The position numbers were made by a program, and so were the translations under genes. This document shows positions 1 through 10,264 of a DNA stretch of 64,000 bases, piece by piece; the stretch's first letter is position 1, and the number at the start of each line of letters is the position of its first letter. The stretch comes from Paratinospora sagittata. Its lineage: Eukaryota; Streptophyta; Magnoliopsida; Ranunculales; Menispermaceae. Below the pieces are notes generated by a model. That model worked only from the letters and a program-made list of their open reading frames with translations, did not search any database and had not been told where the DNA came from. The DNA is taken from contig CM069603.1 in the NCBI GenBank assembly GCA_035771175.1, positions 15,972,286-16,036,285 on the forward strand. The letters run 5' to 3'.

Positions 1-1193
1 TGGTTCAGTGGCTACTCAGAATGCGAAATTAGACTCCTTAAGGGAGGTCTCGAGTTCGATTTTGGGGAAGGCCCTTCACTATTCATGAATGGTGGGGGTA
101 AATGATCTAGTTCGTTACTAGGGCCCTGTTGGGTACCGCGAATTCAGCTAGATGTGACAATATTATGTGGTATTATGGCTAGGCGTTCGCCCCGAGGGGG
201 TGCGCCCACACCTGGGTAGGGGGCACGCTGTGCAACCCAGGGTGTGACAAAAAGGCCTCATGTATACATAAGGGCTTTTTGTCAGGACTTCGTATACATA
301 ATATTGTCTCCACTGTAGCGTACGACAGTGTCCTTTGTCCCCTGCACACCGCAGCGCACAGGGAGGGCCTCCCCCAGTTCGAACCCAGGACCTCCCCTCC
401 AGGGAGTCCTCCGTCGCAACCGAGTGGCCACTGCACCATTGGCTCAGTGGTTACTTAGAATGCGAAATCAGACTCCTTAAGGGAGGTCTCGAGTTCGATT
501 CTTGGGGAGGCCCTTCACTATTCATGAATAGTTATACATGAGGCCTTTTTGTCACACCTTGGGTTGCACAACGTGCCCCCTACCCAGGTGCGGGCGCACC
601 CGTTGGGGCGAACGCCTAAGCCATTATGGATCCATAATATTGTCACAACTAGCCGAATTCGCGATACCCAACAGGGCCCTAGTAACGGACTAGATCATTT
701 ACCCCCACTATTCATGAATAGTGAAGGGCCTCCCCCAGAATCGAACTTGAGACCTCCCTTAAGGAGTTTGATTTCGCATTCTAGGTAACCACTGAGCGGT
801 TGGTTCAGTGGCCACTCGGTTGCGACGGAGGACTTTCTGAGGGGGAGGTCCTGGGTTCGAACTGGGGGAGGCCCTCCCTGTGCACTGCGGTGTGCAGGGG
901 ACAAAGGACACTGTAGTGCGCTATAGTGGAGACAATATTATGTATACGAAGTCGTGACAAAAAGGCCTTATGTATACATGAGGCCTTTTTGTCACACCCT
1001 GGGTTGCACAGCGTGCCCCCTACCCAGGTGAGGGCGCACCCCCTCGGGGCGAACGCCTAGCCATAGTACCACATAATATTATCACATCTAGCCGAATTTG
1101 CGATACCCAACAGGGCCCTAGTAATGAACTAGATCATTTACCCCCACTATTCATGAATAGTGAAGGGCCTCCCCTCAAGTCGAACTCGCAACC
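1..1193. repeat. Head-to-head array of ~430-bp units with tRNA-like boxes
   Basis: About 1.25 copies of a ~430-bp unit run forward (1 to ~540). About 1.5 copies run in reverse (~545 to 1193), so the stretch is a large imperfect palindrome centred near 543. Each unit has a tRNA-like module at one end (A-box-like TGGTTCAGTGG, B-box-like GAGTTCGATTC) and a second in the opposite orientation at the other end (B-box-like GGGTTCGAACTGG). This matches the internal RNA polymerase III promoter plan of tRNA-derived SINEs. No typical A-rich SINE tail was seen, so foldback transposon or satellite are alternatives. Several 60-90 aa open frames cross it, but they mirror each other between copies and look non-coding. 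The reverse unit is cut at 1193 by an LTR element and resumes at 6407. Confidence 0.6.
954..995. repeat. 42-bp near-perfect palindrome
   Basis: The sequence from GTGACAAAAAGGCC to GGCCTTTTTGTCAC reads almost the same on both strands, with one mismatched pair around the central ATGTATACAT. A less perfect copy lies at 244-285 in the forward unit, and half of it marks the inversion junction near 535-560. As DNA it could extrude a cruciform; as RNA it would be a long hairpin. Its place at the junction suggests involvement in the inversion, which is inference. Confidence 0.75.
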
Positions 1194-1211
1194 TGTAATA
1201 CCCTGTATTTC

Positions 1212-1248
<37 letters not shown>

Positions 1249-1260
1249 CTATTTGGGCAA

Positions 1261-1420
1261 CGCCCGAAAGTTCAGGCGCATGCCAGAACGTTCCGGCGCA
1301 TGCCCGAACGTTCAGGCGCATGCCCGAACGTTTAAGCGCATGCCAAAACGTTCAGGCGCAAGGCATGCCAGAACGTACAGGCGCATGCCATAACGTTCAG
1401 GCGCATGCCCGAACGTTCAA
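1261..1420 (+). promoter_or_regulatory. 20-bp tandem array with GAAnnTTC palindromes upstream of the LTR TATA box
   Basis: About eight 20-bp units of the type GGCGCATGCCCGAACGTTCA are present, with one irregular spacer near 1356. The palindrome GAAnnTTC is exact at 1266-1273, 1286-1293, 1306-1313 and 1411-1418; the other units carry one or two changes. nGAAnnTTCn is the core of plant heat-shock elements, and AACGTT contains the ACGT core bound by bZIP factors. The array ends about 12 bp before the TATA box, where enhancer sites would be expected. Actual binding is inference. Confidence 0.6.
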
Positions 1421-1431
1421 GCGCAAAAATC

Positions 1432-1441
1432 TCCATATAAG
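1432..1441 (+). promoter_or_regulatory. TATA box of the 5' LTR
   Basis: TCCATATAAG lies just after the 20-bp array. The matching position in the 3' LTR reads TATATAAG (5102-5109), a better consensus. Transcription would start roughly 30 bp downstream. Confidence 0.55.
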
Positions 1442-2743
1442 AAACCTCCTCATTTCTCATTCCTCACACCAAATCACCTTCTCTTGTGAATTTCTTCTCC
1501 TTTCCACGCATTCTAAGTTTTTGAGACTCTCTGTCCGAGACTCTCGGCGCAGTGCAACAAAGTTCTGTCCGGAGGAAAGCGCCAGATCTGAAAGCGGTGC
1601 AACGAAGTTCTGTCCGGAGGAAAGCGCCAGATCTGAAAGAAGAAGCTTTATCTGAAGGTGGGGAATGAAACATAGGTTTGCGTGTTTCATAACTTTTGTT
1701 AAAGTTTACATTCAATTATTATTATGTCTACTATTCATTTACACTGCATTATGTCATATACTGTTTATATTGCCGCACTTATGCATGTATATTTGGAATT
1801 CATGATTGCACTGTTATAATGCCGGATATTTACTCAATCTGACTCAACTAGACTTGGTCTTGTCCTCAGTAACTTTAAATAGTGAACGGGAGGCAGTGGG
1901 CTGCTCTAGGCGATTGGTATTTAAGCAGACCTTGTGTCGCACCTCTCAACTGAGGACTGATCTAGTTGGTCTTATTGAAAGCTATCAGCTTATATAGTAA
2001 TACTGAATGTCCTAATCTTGCACGTCGTGATACCGACCCTGATAAGGATCACCAGACGTTGCCAATGTCAGTCTAAATGTCAAGAAAAGACTAGACCTGT
2101 AGACTAAACCAGTTCATGCATTGTCATCATACATATCACCACCTAGGGACGTATATGGTTTATGACTCATAGAATAGTTAGGAGCATTGCTCGCTATTCA
2201 TTATATTTCTTTGGAGAGGGACGTACATGAGAACCCGGCTACACCCGGGGAGGGACATCAGTACGTGAATCAAGAGCATCGTTCCTGTGCGTGAATTCAG
2301 GCGATGTACGTTCATCAAACCATTACGAGACGGTGTCATGCATACATACATATTGATTGATTATGATGCTCACATGTGTATTTAAGATATTTGATATTGA
2401 AGTATGCTTTATTAATTGTTATACTCATGCACTATTTACCCACTGAGCGCGTTAAGCTCACTCCATTATTATCCAATCTTTCACAGGAAATTAGGGTGGA
2501 CTGGGTGCAGGTTATGGGGCCCACATTTTGTACCCTTTGTATGATTCATTGGGGATTTTGGGAGTATGTTCCTTTGACCATTTTATGTACAAAAGTATTC
2601 TGAATTAAATGAAATCAGATTTGTACTGAGTACTGTATTTCCGCTGTGCACTCTGTTGTTACCATTGTTATTGTTCCAAATGCGCGCCCCGTCCGCGAGT
2701 GTACCGCCGGTTTAGGCGCGTCCGGGCGGGGTGTTACATTTAA

Positions 2744-2755
2744 TGGTATCAGAGC
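2744..2755 (+). other. Primer-binding site for initiator-Met tRNA
   Basis: TGGTATCAGAGC lies five bases after the 5' LTR end. It is complementary to the 3' end of plant initiator methionine tRNA and is the standard minus-strand primer site of plant LTR retrotransposons. Confidence 0.9.
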
Positions 2756-3457
2756 GTACGGTCCACGGCCCGCCCAAGTCCACCTAATTAGGGGAAGAAA
2801 AATTTTATTAGATATATATATCTCTAGAACTATATATACATATGTCAATTATATAGTTGAGATTTGTATTAAATATATATCTAGAAAACTATATGACTTT
2901 TTATATAGTTTGATTTAAATATTCATTTGTACATGATTTATTAGAAACTATATGTGTAGTTATGAGTGAATATATATATCTATATACCTTAGTGTATATG
3001 AGGTATGTATATAAAAAAAAAAAAAAATTGAAAAATTTTATTTGATATATCTAGAACTATATATATATGAATTATATATATAGTTAAGATTTGGATTAAA
3101 CACAACTATATATGATTTTTATATAGTTTAATTTCAAATATATATATATAGTTGATTTTTGGAAACTATATATATAGTTATGATTACATATGTCTATACA
3201 TTCATATGTGAATACGACATATATACATCAAATCACTAATGAAGAAATTTTCATGATGGCATAAACGTCAAAAGAAAACTCGAAAAATAATGTCTAGCAG
3301 ACAAAGCATAAATCTTAAAAATGTTAGGAATATATTTTGTGTCTTTCACACAAATTTATTTTCCTTTCAGCAAAAGAATGACCTCAAGGGAAGGAACAAC
3401 TTCCACTAGCAGGGAACCAATTCCCACTAGACTAACGGAATTGTCCAAAGAGAGGTT
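2756..3457 (+). other. AT-rich untranslated leader of the gag-only element
   Basis: This 700-bp stretch is dominated by imperfect ATATAT-rich motifs that read as degenerate repeats of one another, with an A-run near 3014-3027. A short open frame starts at the ATG at 3378 and stops at 3457-3459, overlapping the start of the large ORF by two bases in another frame. It may be the true N-terminus separated by a frameshift. Nothing else is recognisable. Confidence 0.6.
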
Positions 3458-4951
3458 ATGACTATGAGGAGCATCAACAATAGAGATCTCCACCTCCGCC
3501 CAATCCTTCATGACAAACTCGCAACACTGTATTGGTTAAATATAACCAAAGTCGAGGGTCAAGTCTCTTACAACTTGGTCAGATCCTTCTATGAAGCCAT
3601 GAATTACGTAGGACTTCACGGAGATGAGATCAGCCCTCATTTGGAGACAACAATTATGGGAACGAAAATTCCTATCAATATCGAGATTATTGCTCGCCTT
3701 TTGGAGATTCCGATTGAGGAGAGGATTATTAATCCACATGAACCCCAGACACTTGCAGAGATCGCAGAATCTAATGAACAATTGTTCAATTCCCTCACCA
3801 AAGAGCCATACACTCAATCAACATACACCAACCTCCCAAACAATCATCTTAAGCCATCTCTTGTCAGCCTCGGAAAGATTGTATACGGTAACATCTTGCC
3901 AGAAAGGGGGACTAGAGGCACTATGTCAAGGGCTCAACTTCTTATGTTATACTGCATAGAGAAGAAAATTACGGTCTCCCTACCTCACATTATTATCCAA
4001 CAAATGTTGAGGGTGATACAAAACCCTTTAAGAAAAGAATTCCTCGACTATGGAGTCTTGATTATGAGGATACTATACGAGGTAAACGTCGCCACTTTCG
4101 ATGGAACTTCAAAGCTCATCACTGAACCAGTTACAACATCCTCTATCTTCAAGACATATGGCATAAGTGGAGGGGTAACTGACGAAGAGGTATTCGGCAC
4201 GACAATAAGAAATGCCGAAAGAATGAGAGACAAGTATGGGCGTTGCCTTCGCAAAAGTCGACGCAAGATGCCCGTCCAAGAAGGGCCAAATAATGATTCA
4301 CATCCAAATCCTACATCAGACCCAGTCCCGAATAGTGATCCAACCGATCGACCATTCACTGACGAAGAGTTATATGCCACACTAAATCAACCTACACAAA
4401 GTCATGATAGACAAGGTACGCAAGCAAATCCACCAACGTGGAACGTGACCACTCCAGGCACCACTTCGTACCAAAGATTTCCAACTCCTACGGTACAGTA
4501 TCAGCCAGTTCCACACGTTGCTGTGAACCAACAACAACAATATTGGGCGTCACCAAATCTTGGAGGACAAAACATCCCAATAAGCCCATTGTTTCAAACT
4601 TTTTCACCACAAACAACTTCAAATATCCGTGGGGTTCCAGTTAGGGGATCCCCGTACAATCAAAACAACTACCTTCTACCTATGAACCAATACTTTCCCC
4701 CAATGTCTATGGCCTACCCTTCACCTACGAAACAACCGACCCATCAACCACCAATGGGACAACCGGTTAACCTACTTGAACGGTTAAATGGAATGGCATC
4801 CAATATTGCTACACTGAGAGAGAGGCACAATAATATATTAACCCGGTTGCAAAACTCTGACGCAGAGCGTGCACACTCTCAACCTTCTGTTAGTAGTCGT
4901 TCTGTACGTAGCAGTAGATCTCGAAGGAGCAGTAGTAGGCAAGAAAGTTGA
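3458..4951 (+). CDS. Gag-like / putative plant transposon protein, 497 aa
   Basis: The single ORF of a non-autonomous LTR element. Residues ~1-250 form a compact mixed alpha/beta-like domain resembling the 'putative plant transposon protein' family often found as an extra ORF in plant retroelements. Landmarks are the LVRSFYEAM helix, a GTKIPINIEIIARLLEIP segment and an RAQLLMLYCI core. Residues ~255-430 are low-complexity, rich in Pro, Asn, Gln and Thr, and look disordered. Residues ~430-470 have a short helical stretch (LLERLNGMASNIATLRERHN), and the C-terminus is Ser/Arg-rich like a nucleic-acid-binding tail. There is no CCHC zinc knuckle and no protease motif. The ATG at 3458 is the first in this frame; an upstream frame (3378-3459) may be a frameshifted N-terminal extension. 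The long unbroken frame in an element lacking pol suggests past selection on the protein. A structural, Gag-like role is inference. Confidence 0.65.
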   Translation: MTMRSINNRDLHLRPILHDKLATLYWLNITKVEGQVSYNLVRSFYEAMNYVGLHGDEISPHLETTIMGTKIPINIEIIARLLEIPIEERIINPHEPQTLAEIAESNEQLFNSLTKEPYTQSTYTNLPNNHLKPSLVSLGKIVYGNILPERGTRGTMSRAQLLMLYCIEKKITVSLPHIIIQQMLRVIQNPLRKEFLDYGVLIMRILYEVNVATFDGTSKLITEPVTTSSIFKTYGISGGVTDEEVFGTTIRNAERMRDKYGRCLRKSRRKMPVQEGPNNDSHPNPTSDPVPNSDPTDRPFTDEELYATLNQPTQSHDRQGTQANPPTWNVTTPGTTSYQRFPTPTVQYQPVPHVAVNQQQQYWASPNLGGQNIPISPLFQTFSPQTTSNIRGVPVRGSPYNQNNYLLPMNQYFPPMSMAYPSPTKQPTHQPPMGQPVNLLERLNGMASNIATLRERHNNILTRLQNSDAERAHSQPSVSSRSVRSSRSRRSSSRQES

Positions 4952-5042
4952 AATTAATTCCTGGCATTGTAAACTTTTCTTTGATATATATGAATGAAAT
5001 TGCTTTGTTTAAAGACTATCTTTGGTGAGCTGACTTACAACC

Positions 5043-6406
5043 ATTCAGGCGCATGCCAGAACGTACAGGCGCATGCCCGAACGTTCAGGCGCAAAAATCT
5101 CTATATAAGAAACCTCCTCATTTCTCATTCCTCACACCAAATCACCTTCTCTTGTGAATTTCTTCTCCTTTCCACGCATTCTAAGTTTTTGAGACTCTCT
5201 GTCCGAGACTCTCGGCGCAGTGCAACAAAGTTCTGTCCGGAGGAAAGCGCCAGATCTGAAAGCGGTGCAACGAAGTTCTGTCCGGAGGAAAGCGCCAGAT
5301 CTGAAAGAAGAAGCTTTATCTGAAGGTGGGGAATGAAACATAGGTTTGCGTGTTTCATAACTTTTGTTAAAGTTTACATTCAATTATTATTATGTCTACT
5401 ATTCATTTACACTGCATTTTGTCATATACTGTTTATATTGCCGCACTTATGCATGTATATTTGGAATTCATGATTGCACTGTTATAATGCCGGATTTGTA
5501 GTCAATCTGACTCAACTAGACTTGGTCTTGTCCTCAGTAACTTTAAATAGTGAACGGGAGGCAGCGGGCTGCTCTAGGCGATTGGTATATAAGCAGACCT
5601 TGTGTCTCACCTCTCAACTGGGGACTGATCTAGTTGGTCTTATTAAAAGCTATCAGCTTATACAGTAATACTGAATGTCCTAATCTTGCACGTCGTGATA
5701 CCAACCCTGATAAGGATCACCAAACGTTGAAAATGTCAGTCTAAATGTCAAGAAAAGACAAGACCAGTAGACTAGACCAGTTCATGCATTGTCATCATAC
5801 ATATCACAACCTAGGGACGTATATGGTTTATGACTCATAGAATAGTTAGGAGCATTGCTCGCTATTCATTCTATTTCTCTGGAGAGGGACGTACATGAGA
5901 ACCCGGCTACACCCGGGGAGGGACATCAGTACGTGAATCAAGAGCATCGTTCCTGTGCGTGAATTCAGGCGATGTACGTTCATCAAACCATTACGAGACG
6001 GTGTCATGCATACATACATATTGATTGATTATGATGCTCACATGTGTATTTAAGATATTTGATATTGAAGTATGCTTTATTAATTGTTATACTCATGCAC
6101 TATTTACCCACTGAGCGCGTTAAGCTCACTCCATTATTATCCAATCTTTCACAGGAAATTAGGGTGGACTAGGTGCAGGTTATGGGGCCCACATTTTGTA
6201 CCCTTTGTATGATTCATTGGGGATTTTGGGAGTATGTTCCTTTGACCGTTGTATGTACAAAAGTATTCTGAATTAAATGAAATCAGATTTGTACTGTGTA
6301 CTGAATTTTCGCTGCGCACTCTGTTGTTACCATTGTTATTGTTCCAAATGCGCGCCCCGTCCGCGAGTGTACCGCCGGTTTAGGCGCGTCCGGGCAGGGT
6401 GTGACA
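5043..6406 (+). repeat. 3' LTR, truncated at its left end
   Basis: It matches the 5' LTR from about position 1357 of the window onward with scattered substitutions and ends GGTGTGACA. It keeps only about two units of the 20-bp array (one exact GAACGTTC at 5079-5086) and the TATA box at 5102. The left ~160 bp, including the TG terminus and (TA)n tract, are missing. The polypurine tract that should precede it is also not visible. Confidence 0.8.
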
Positions 6407-6475
6407 GAACCTCCCCTTTAAGAGGTTAGATTTTGCACTTGGAGTAACCACTGAGCCGATGGTTCAAAGATAAGT
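6407..6475 (-). repeat. Continuation of the tRNA-like repeat unit
   Basis: This is the other half of the reverse-oriented unit broken at 1193. On the minus strand it reads from the GGCTCAGTGG-like A box toward the B-box side. It confirms that the LTR element inserted into a pre-existing repeat. Confidence 0.65.
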
Positions 6476-6676
6476 CAAAAAACCTTCAGATTAAATAGAT
6501 TAAAATCATTTTCTTCAAGATCGAAAGGCTTTTGAAAACTTATAAAAAATCATGAGAAATTCATGAGGTGAATGATTTGTTGAATCATTCTAGTAACATA
6601 AAATAGATTCCTGAATAGACATGATCTTCATCTTGATCACGAACTTGACTTCCTTTCCACCATGCTTTTGAGTAAA

Positions 6677-6979
6677 TTATCCATGCATCGTCATGTACAA
6701 AATATACATAGGAATGTGGTTTGTAATCATCAAAATATTTTTTCTCATATGGGACATGAGGGTTATGGAAATAATAGATGATTCATTTCTAGATGATGAT
6801 TCCTTACTAGATGAGGATGATGAGGGTTCAGATTGTTGGAAAGCTCTAGGTGTTGCCTGAGTAGTTCTGGCCCTTTTCCTTGGGGTAAAGGCTAGTCGAG
6901 ATTGTGTTCTCTTAGGCCTAACGGGCATTTTGGTTGTGGAGGCATTTCTACATAGAAATCCTAAGCGCAACATGATCAC
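6677..6979 (-). CDS. Small basic, Ser-rich ORF of unknown function
   Basis: A 100-codon frame contains a strongly basic segment (MPVRPKRTQSR...TPRKRARTT) followed by a serine/glutamate-rich stretch. I do not recognise a family. Basic plus serine-rich N-termini are common at the start of ORFs in plant retroelements, and the position downstream of an LTR-like promoter fits that. The methionine in MPVRPKR is as plausible a start as the upstream one. It may be only the surviving 5' end of a longer decayed gag frame. Confidence 0.3.
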   Translation of the reverse strand: MIMLRLGFLCRNASTTKMPVRPKRTQSRLAFTPRKRARTTQATPRAFQQSEPSSSSSSKESSSRNESSIISITLMSHMRKNILMITNHIPMYILYMTMHG

Positions 6980-7231
6980 AATAGAGAAATACGCACAAGA
7001 TCTCTAAATGGAGCCCTAAAAATGTTTTAGATGAAATATTTCGGTGATAAGAGAACAAATGAGATGAGAATAAAAAATGTTACCTTGGATTGAAGATTTG
7101 AAGTTAAAGGTAAGAGTTTGGATGAGATTTGACCAAAGGAGAAAGAAGTAATAGACCGGGAAACTCACTTTTTGTTTTTGAATAAATGGCGCAAATGAGG
7201 AGTTTTTAATGTAAAAACCACTTTGGTTGCG

Positions 7232-7390
7232 AGGAGCGCGCTTCTTCCCTAAGGAGTGTGCTTCTTGCGCAAACCTGAGATAGGGTTTTTATCAGGGAAA
7301 CAGAGCAACGCGCTTCTCTCCAAGGAGCTCGCTTCTGTCGTTTAGACAGAAGCTGCTAAGGCACTATTCCCTTAGGAGCACACTTCCTGA
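7232..7390 (-). promoter_or_regulatory. Cluster of GGAGCGCGCTTCT-type palindromes
   Basis: Five related palindromes occur in ~160 bp: GGAGCGCGCTTCTT (from 7233), AAGGAGTGTGCTTCTT (7251-7266), CAACGCGCTTCT (from 7306), AAGGAGCTCGCTTCT (7322-7336) and GGAGCACACTTCC (from 7375). The centre varies (GCGC, TGTG, CTCG, CACA) while the GGAG and CTTC arms are kept. The same motif recurs at 16137-16290 in a better-defined LTR. Confidence 0.5.
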
Positions 7391-8469
7391 GACTAAAAAA
7401 TTTCTAAAAATTTGCATTTTGGACATTTAATTCCCAAAATGCAATAGGAATGAAAAATTAACAAATATTTCAGTCAAAGACAAACAATTGATCCACAATG
7501 ATCTGATTTAAAATATTTAAAGCATTAAATCAAGAAAAGATTTTTCTGTCATGAAATTTTGATCATTTTTATCATAAAGATACTTCATTAAATTTCAAGC
7601 AAATTTAATTCATGCAAATTTGAGAATGCATTGGCTGATTTTTAGTTCCTAGAAGTATTTTATTTGGCCTTAAAGAAATGAGAGACTTATTAAAGTCTAT
7701 TATATTGGGTTAAATGAGAGGTAAACTATGTCTAAAAACTTTTAACCTATTTGTTTTCAAAGTTGAAAGATTTTTCGAAGACAAGCCCTAGCCTAGAAAA
7801 TTTATTTAAAATGGATGATAAATAGTGTGTGGCACTATGGTATAACATGAGGACTAGGCTACTACACTGAACAAGTAATTTGTACTTTCAAATGATGTGT
7901 AACATTAAACTCCAAAGTACAATAGATATGGACTTTAATAAATAATCATTAATTCAAATGAGCTTGAGGAAAGTGTAATAACTTATATTCAGCTCACAAA
8001 AATATGATGAATCATGTTTGAAATATTCAAGGCATTAAAAGGATAAATATATTCATGAAGGTACAATCCATTTAATGCAAGTATACATTTAATGATATAA
8101 ATTAAACACAATGTATACCAAGAATGTGAACTACAAAGATTCATTCAATATGAACATGTTCACAAGAAGGAAATCACAATCAACACGCATACACATTACA
8201 CTTTTCATCAACAATACATTTAACACAATAAATGGTAATATAAACAAGTTCAATGTAAGAGACAATCATAGGCAAGTATATGCAATAAAAGATAAAGTAT
8301 TTTTAACCTGGCCCATACAACTTCTAGATGACAATAAATGATAAAAGTTAGCATATTTGACATCAAATGAAAGGAAGTTTTCCTAGAAATGTCTAAGGCC
8401 TATAAACTATAGGCAAAAAAATTTAGCATATAGTTCAATAAAATAGATCTATGTGATATGGTGAACCAT

Positions 8470-9074
8470 AGCCTTAGGAACCCATACTTCTTTGGATTTT
8501 ATAACTTTAGCGCCTAGGAGTAGGTCCTTTGGAACCCATGTCATTTTGTGGTTTTTATCCTTAATATGTGAAGCTTTTATGACATGTTTTGGGCTTAAGA
8601 TACTTAATTTTCTTATTGTCCAATTAGTTCTCTAGTTCGGAGGTCTTTTCCTTTTCTAGAAGAACTAGAAGCTCTAATCCCTCCTTTTCTTGGTGACCTT
8701 AACTACTAACATGGTCAACTCATCAAGTCTTTCTTGAAGAATGTCATTTTCACTTTTTATGGTTTTTTTCTTCAAGAATACTTTTATTCTTCTCAACAAT
8801 ATCATTATAGCTATTTTGGAGAGTTTCTAACTCATCCATAACTTTGTTGATCATATTCTTGAGTTTCTCATTCCTTTTAATGAGCTTGTCAAAGTCATTT
8901 TGAAGTTTTTCATGAGCTATGGACAAGTCATCAAAAGAAAGGTTAAAAACATTTGTAGAGCATTTATCAATTCTGGACATAAAGCACATATGTTCAACAT
9001 TTTCCTTATCTCCACATAAAGATGAAGAAACACAAGAGGCACCGTTGGCCCAGATTATAGTCCAAGAGGGGGGG
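8470..9074 (-). pseudogene. Copia gag remnant (coiled-coil region)
   Basis: The minus-strand frame (open at 9091-8750, then readable with a shift) has a heptad-rich segment (LSIAHEKLQNDFDKLIKRNEKLKNMINKVMDELETLQ) followed by the WVPK-type repeats found between the zinc-knuckle region and protease in SIRE-like copia polyproteins. No zinc knuckle, protease or polymerase remains. The right end abuts an Athila-like LTR at about 9075. Confidence 0.5.
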
Positions 9075-10264
9075 TTATAATATAAAATCAATAAGATATC
9101 GGGTTGTCATCCTCTAGGATTGACACTCACACTAAATATTGTTTTACTAACCCTTACTTTATTTAGAAAATTAGAGTCGAGTGATTAAGTGAAATCAATA
9201 AACTATTAAATAATTAGAAAGTAAACTAAAGCAATGCAATGTAAAATCAAAGAAATCAATGGAAAAAAACGTCTAGAGGTTCAATCTCTCCTCACTATCA
9301 ACTATGCCTATAAATATACGATATTCATCAATTTGAGTTATCGTTTACAAGCCGAAAATCCTGAGATTTCTAATACCCTCTCTCGAGTACCGCATTAGAG
9401 CATATTTTTAGGAAACTAAGTTCGATCTATCAATAAAACCCAAAAACCCAAAAATTTATTAAGTTCTATGATTTTCCCTAAGACTTCATAAAACTCCATA
9501 AGTCTATTGATTCTATGGTTGTTTTATGTTATGCTTCTCATGTTCTAACCCGAAAAGCCCTCTATCAAGTGCCGCCTTCCAAGTCTAGGATCAATCAATC
9601 CGTGATCAAGGGATCAATAGCATTAAGAGTAGAAAAACATAAACAGACTAACCCTATTAATGAATAATCAAAAGTTTAAGAACATGACATAGTTTCTAGT
9701 TTGTATTGATTTACACCTTTAGATTGAGTATTTAGTTCATAACTAGAGACATAAAAGCATGAAATAACATGATGAACATAAATCTAAACCCAAAAAAACA
9801 AAGTAGAATGAAGGGAAAGTGTTGGAGATTCTTCAATAGTATTGAATCTTGCTCTTCTCCCCTTCAAACCCTAGCCATCTTCCTTGCTCTTCACAATATT
9901 TTCTCCTCTATTATTCATCTCTTTATTCTCTTCATAATGTTCTATTTATAATCATGAGTCCATAACAACAAACCACATCCAATTCGGAGTTGAATTGAAA
10001 AAGTTATGATCAAAACACCAGAAACAGGAAACTTTCTAAAATCTGTTGAGGCCCGACGCTGTGGCGCTCAGTTGCTGGATTTTTGCACCCCTTCTTGCTT
10101 GTGGACTTAGCTAATTTTCCATATTTTTCCTTGGTTGCTTCATGTATCTTCATTCAAACTTTATGCAACTTGTTTCCAACTTCCAAGTCCATTTTAGATC
10201 CATCAAAACACCTTCAAAACTATTAACCTATACGGTTCATCACTTGGCTCGTCCCTAAATATAC
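9075..10264. repeat. Athila-like LTR, left part
   Basis: It is homologous to the LTR at 18794-19876: shared blocks are GTTATAATATAA, the CATCCTC-type block, ACTATCAACTATG, the run near CCGCATTAGAGCATATT, and a GC-rich patch near 10045 (CGACGCTGTGGCGCTC). Its first ~50 bp are missing. It is interrupted at 10264 by a SIRE-like LTR and seems to resume at 13013. The ORF at 9769-9951 lies inside it and is not a gene. Confidence 0.55.

Larger units (their letters stand above)
1194..2738 (+). repeat. 5' LTR of the gag-only element
   Basis: It begins TGTAATACCCTG, ends GGTGTTACA, and is near-identical to 5043-6406 over the shared part. In order it holds a (TA)n tract near 1212-1246, a 20-bp tandem array at 1261-1420, a TATA box at 1434, and a tandem duplication of about 44 bp (each copy GTGCAAC..AAGTTCTGTCC...CAGATCTGAAAG) between 1552 and 1640. 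Small ORFs inside both LTRs translate identically because the LTRs are copies, not because they are genes. Confidence 0.85.
1194..6406 (+). mobile_element. Non-autonomous LTR retrotransposon with a single gag-like ORF
   Basis: The element has a 5' LTR (1194-2738, TG...CA), a primer site matching initiator-Met tRNA (2744-2755), an AT-rich leader, one 497-codon ORF and a 3' LTR (5043-6406). It interrupts the reverse-oriented repeat unit of 1-1193, which resumes at 6407. The flanking pentamers CAACC and GAACC differ at one base, consistent with an old target duplication. No protease, reverse transcriptase, RNase H or integrase sequence lies between the LTRs, so it cannot move by itself. The 3' LTR has lost about 160 bp of its left end together with the expected polypurine tract. 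Confidence 0.8.
6476..8469 (-). other. Degenerate LTR-like sequence, minus strand
   Basis: No intact gene is present. On the minus strand the order is LTR-like AT-rich sequence (8440 to 7400), a cluster of GGAGCGCGCTTCT-type palindromes (7387-7232), a weak TATA-like ATTTATTC near 7185, a putative leader, then a small basic ORF (6979-6677). This order resembles U3, promoter, leader and start of gag of a retroelement, but no boundary with a target duplication could be fixed. The plus-strand open frame at 8111-8341 lies in AT-rich sequence and is not convincing. Confidence 0.4.

Noticed and set aside
1..70. True tRNA gene
   Set aside because: A- and B-box-like motifs exist but no complete cloverleaf or anticodon stem could be folded, and the module repeats within a larger unit.
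335..904. Mirror-image ORFs with nearly identical proteins on both strands
   Set aside because: They reflect the inverted DNA repeat, not genes.
1457..5383. Identical 77- and 83-aa minus-strand ORFs at 1457-1715 and 5125-5383
   Set aside because: They lie at the same place in the two LTRs of one element, so identity comes from LTR duplication.
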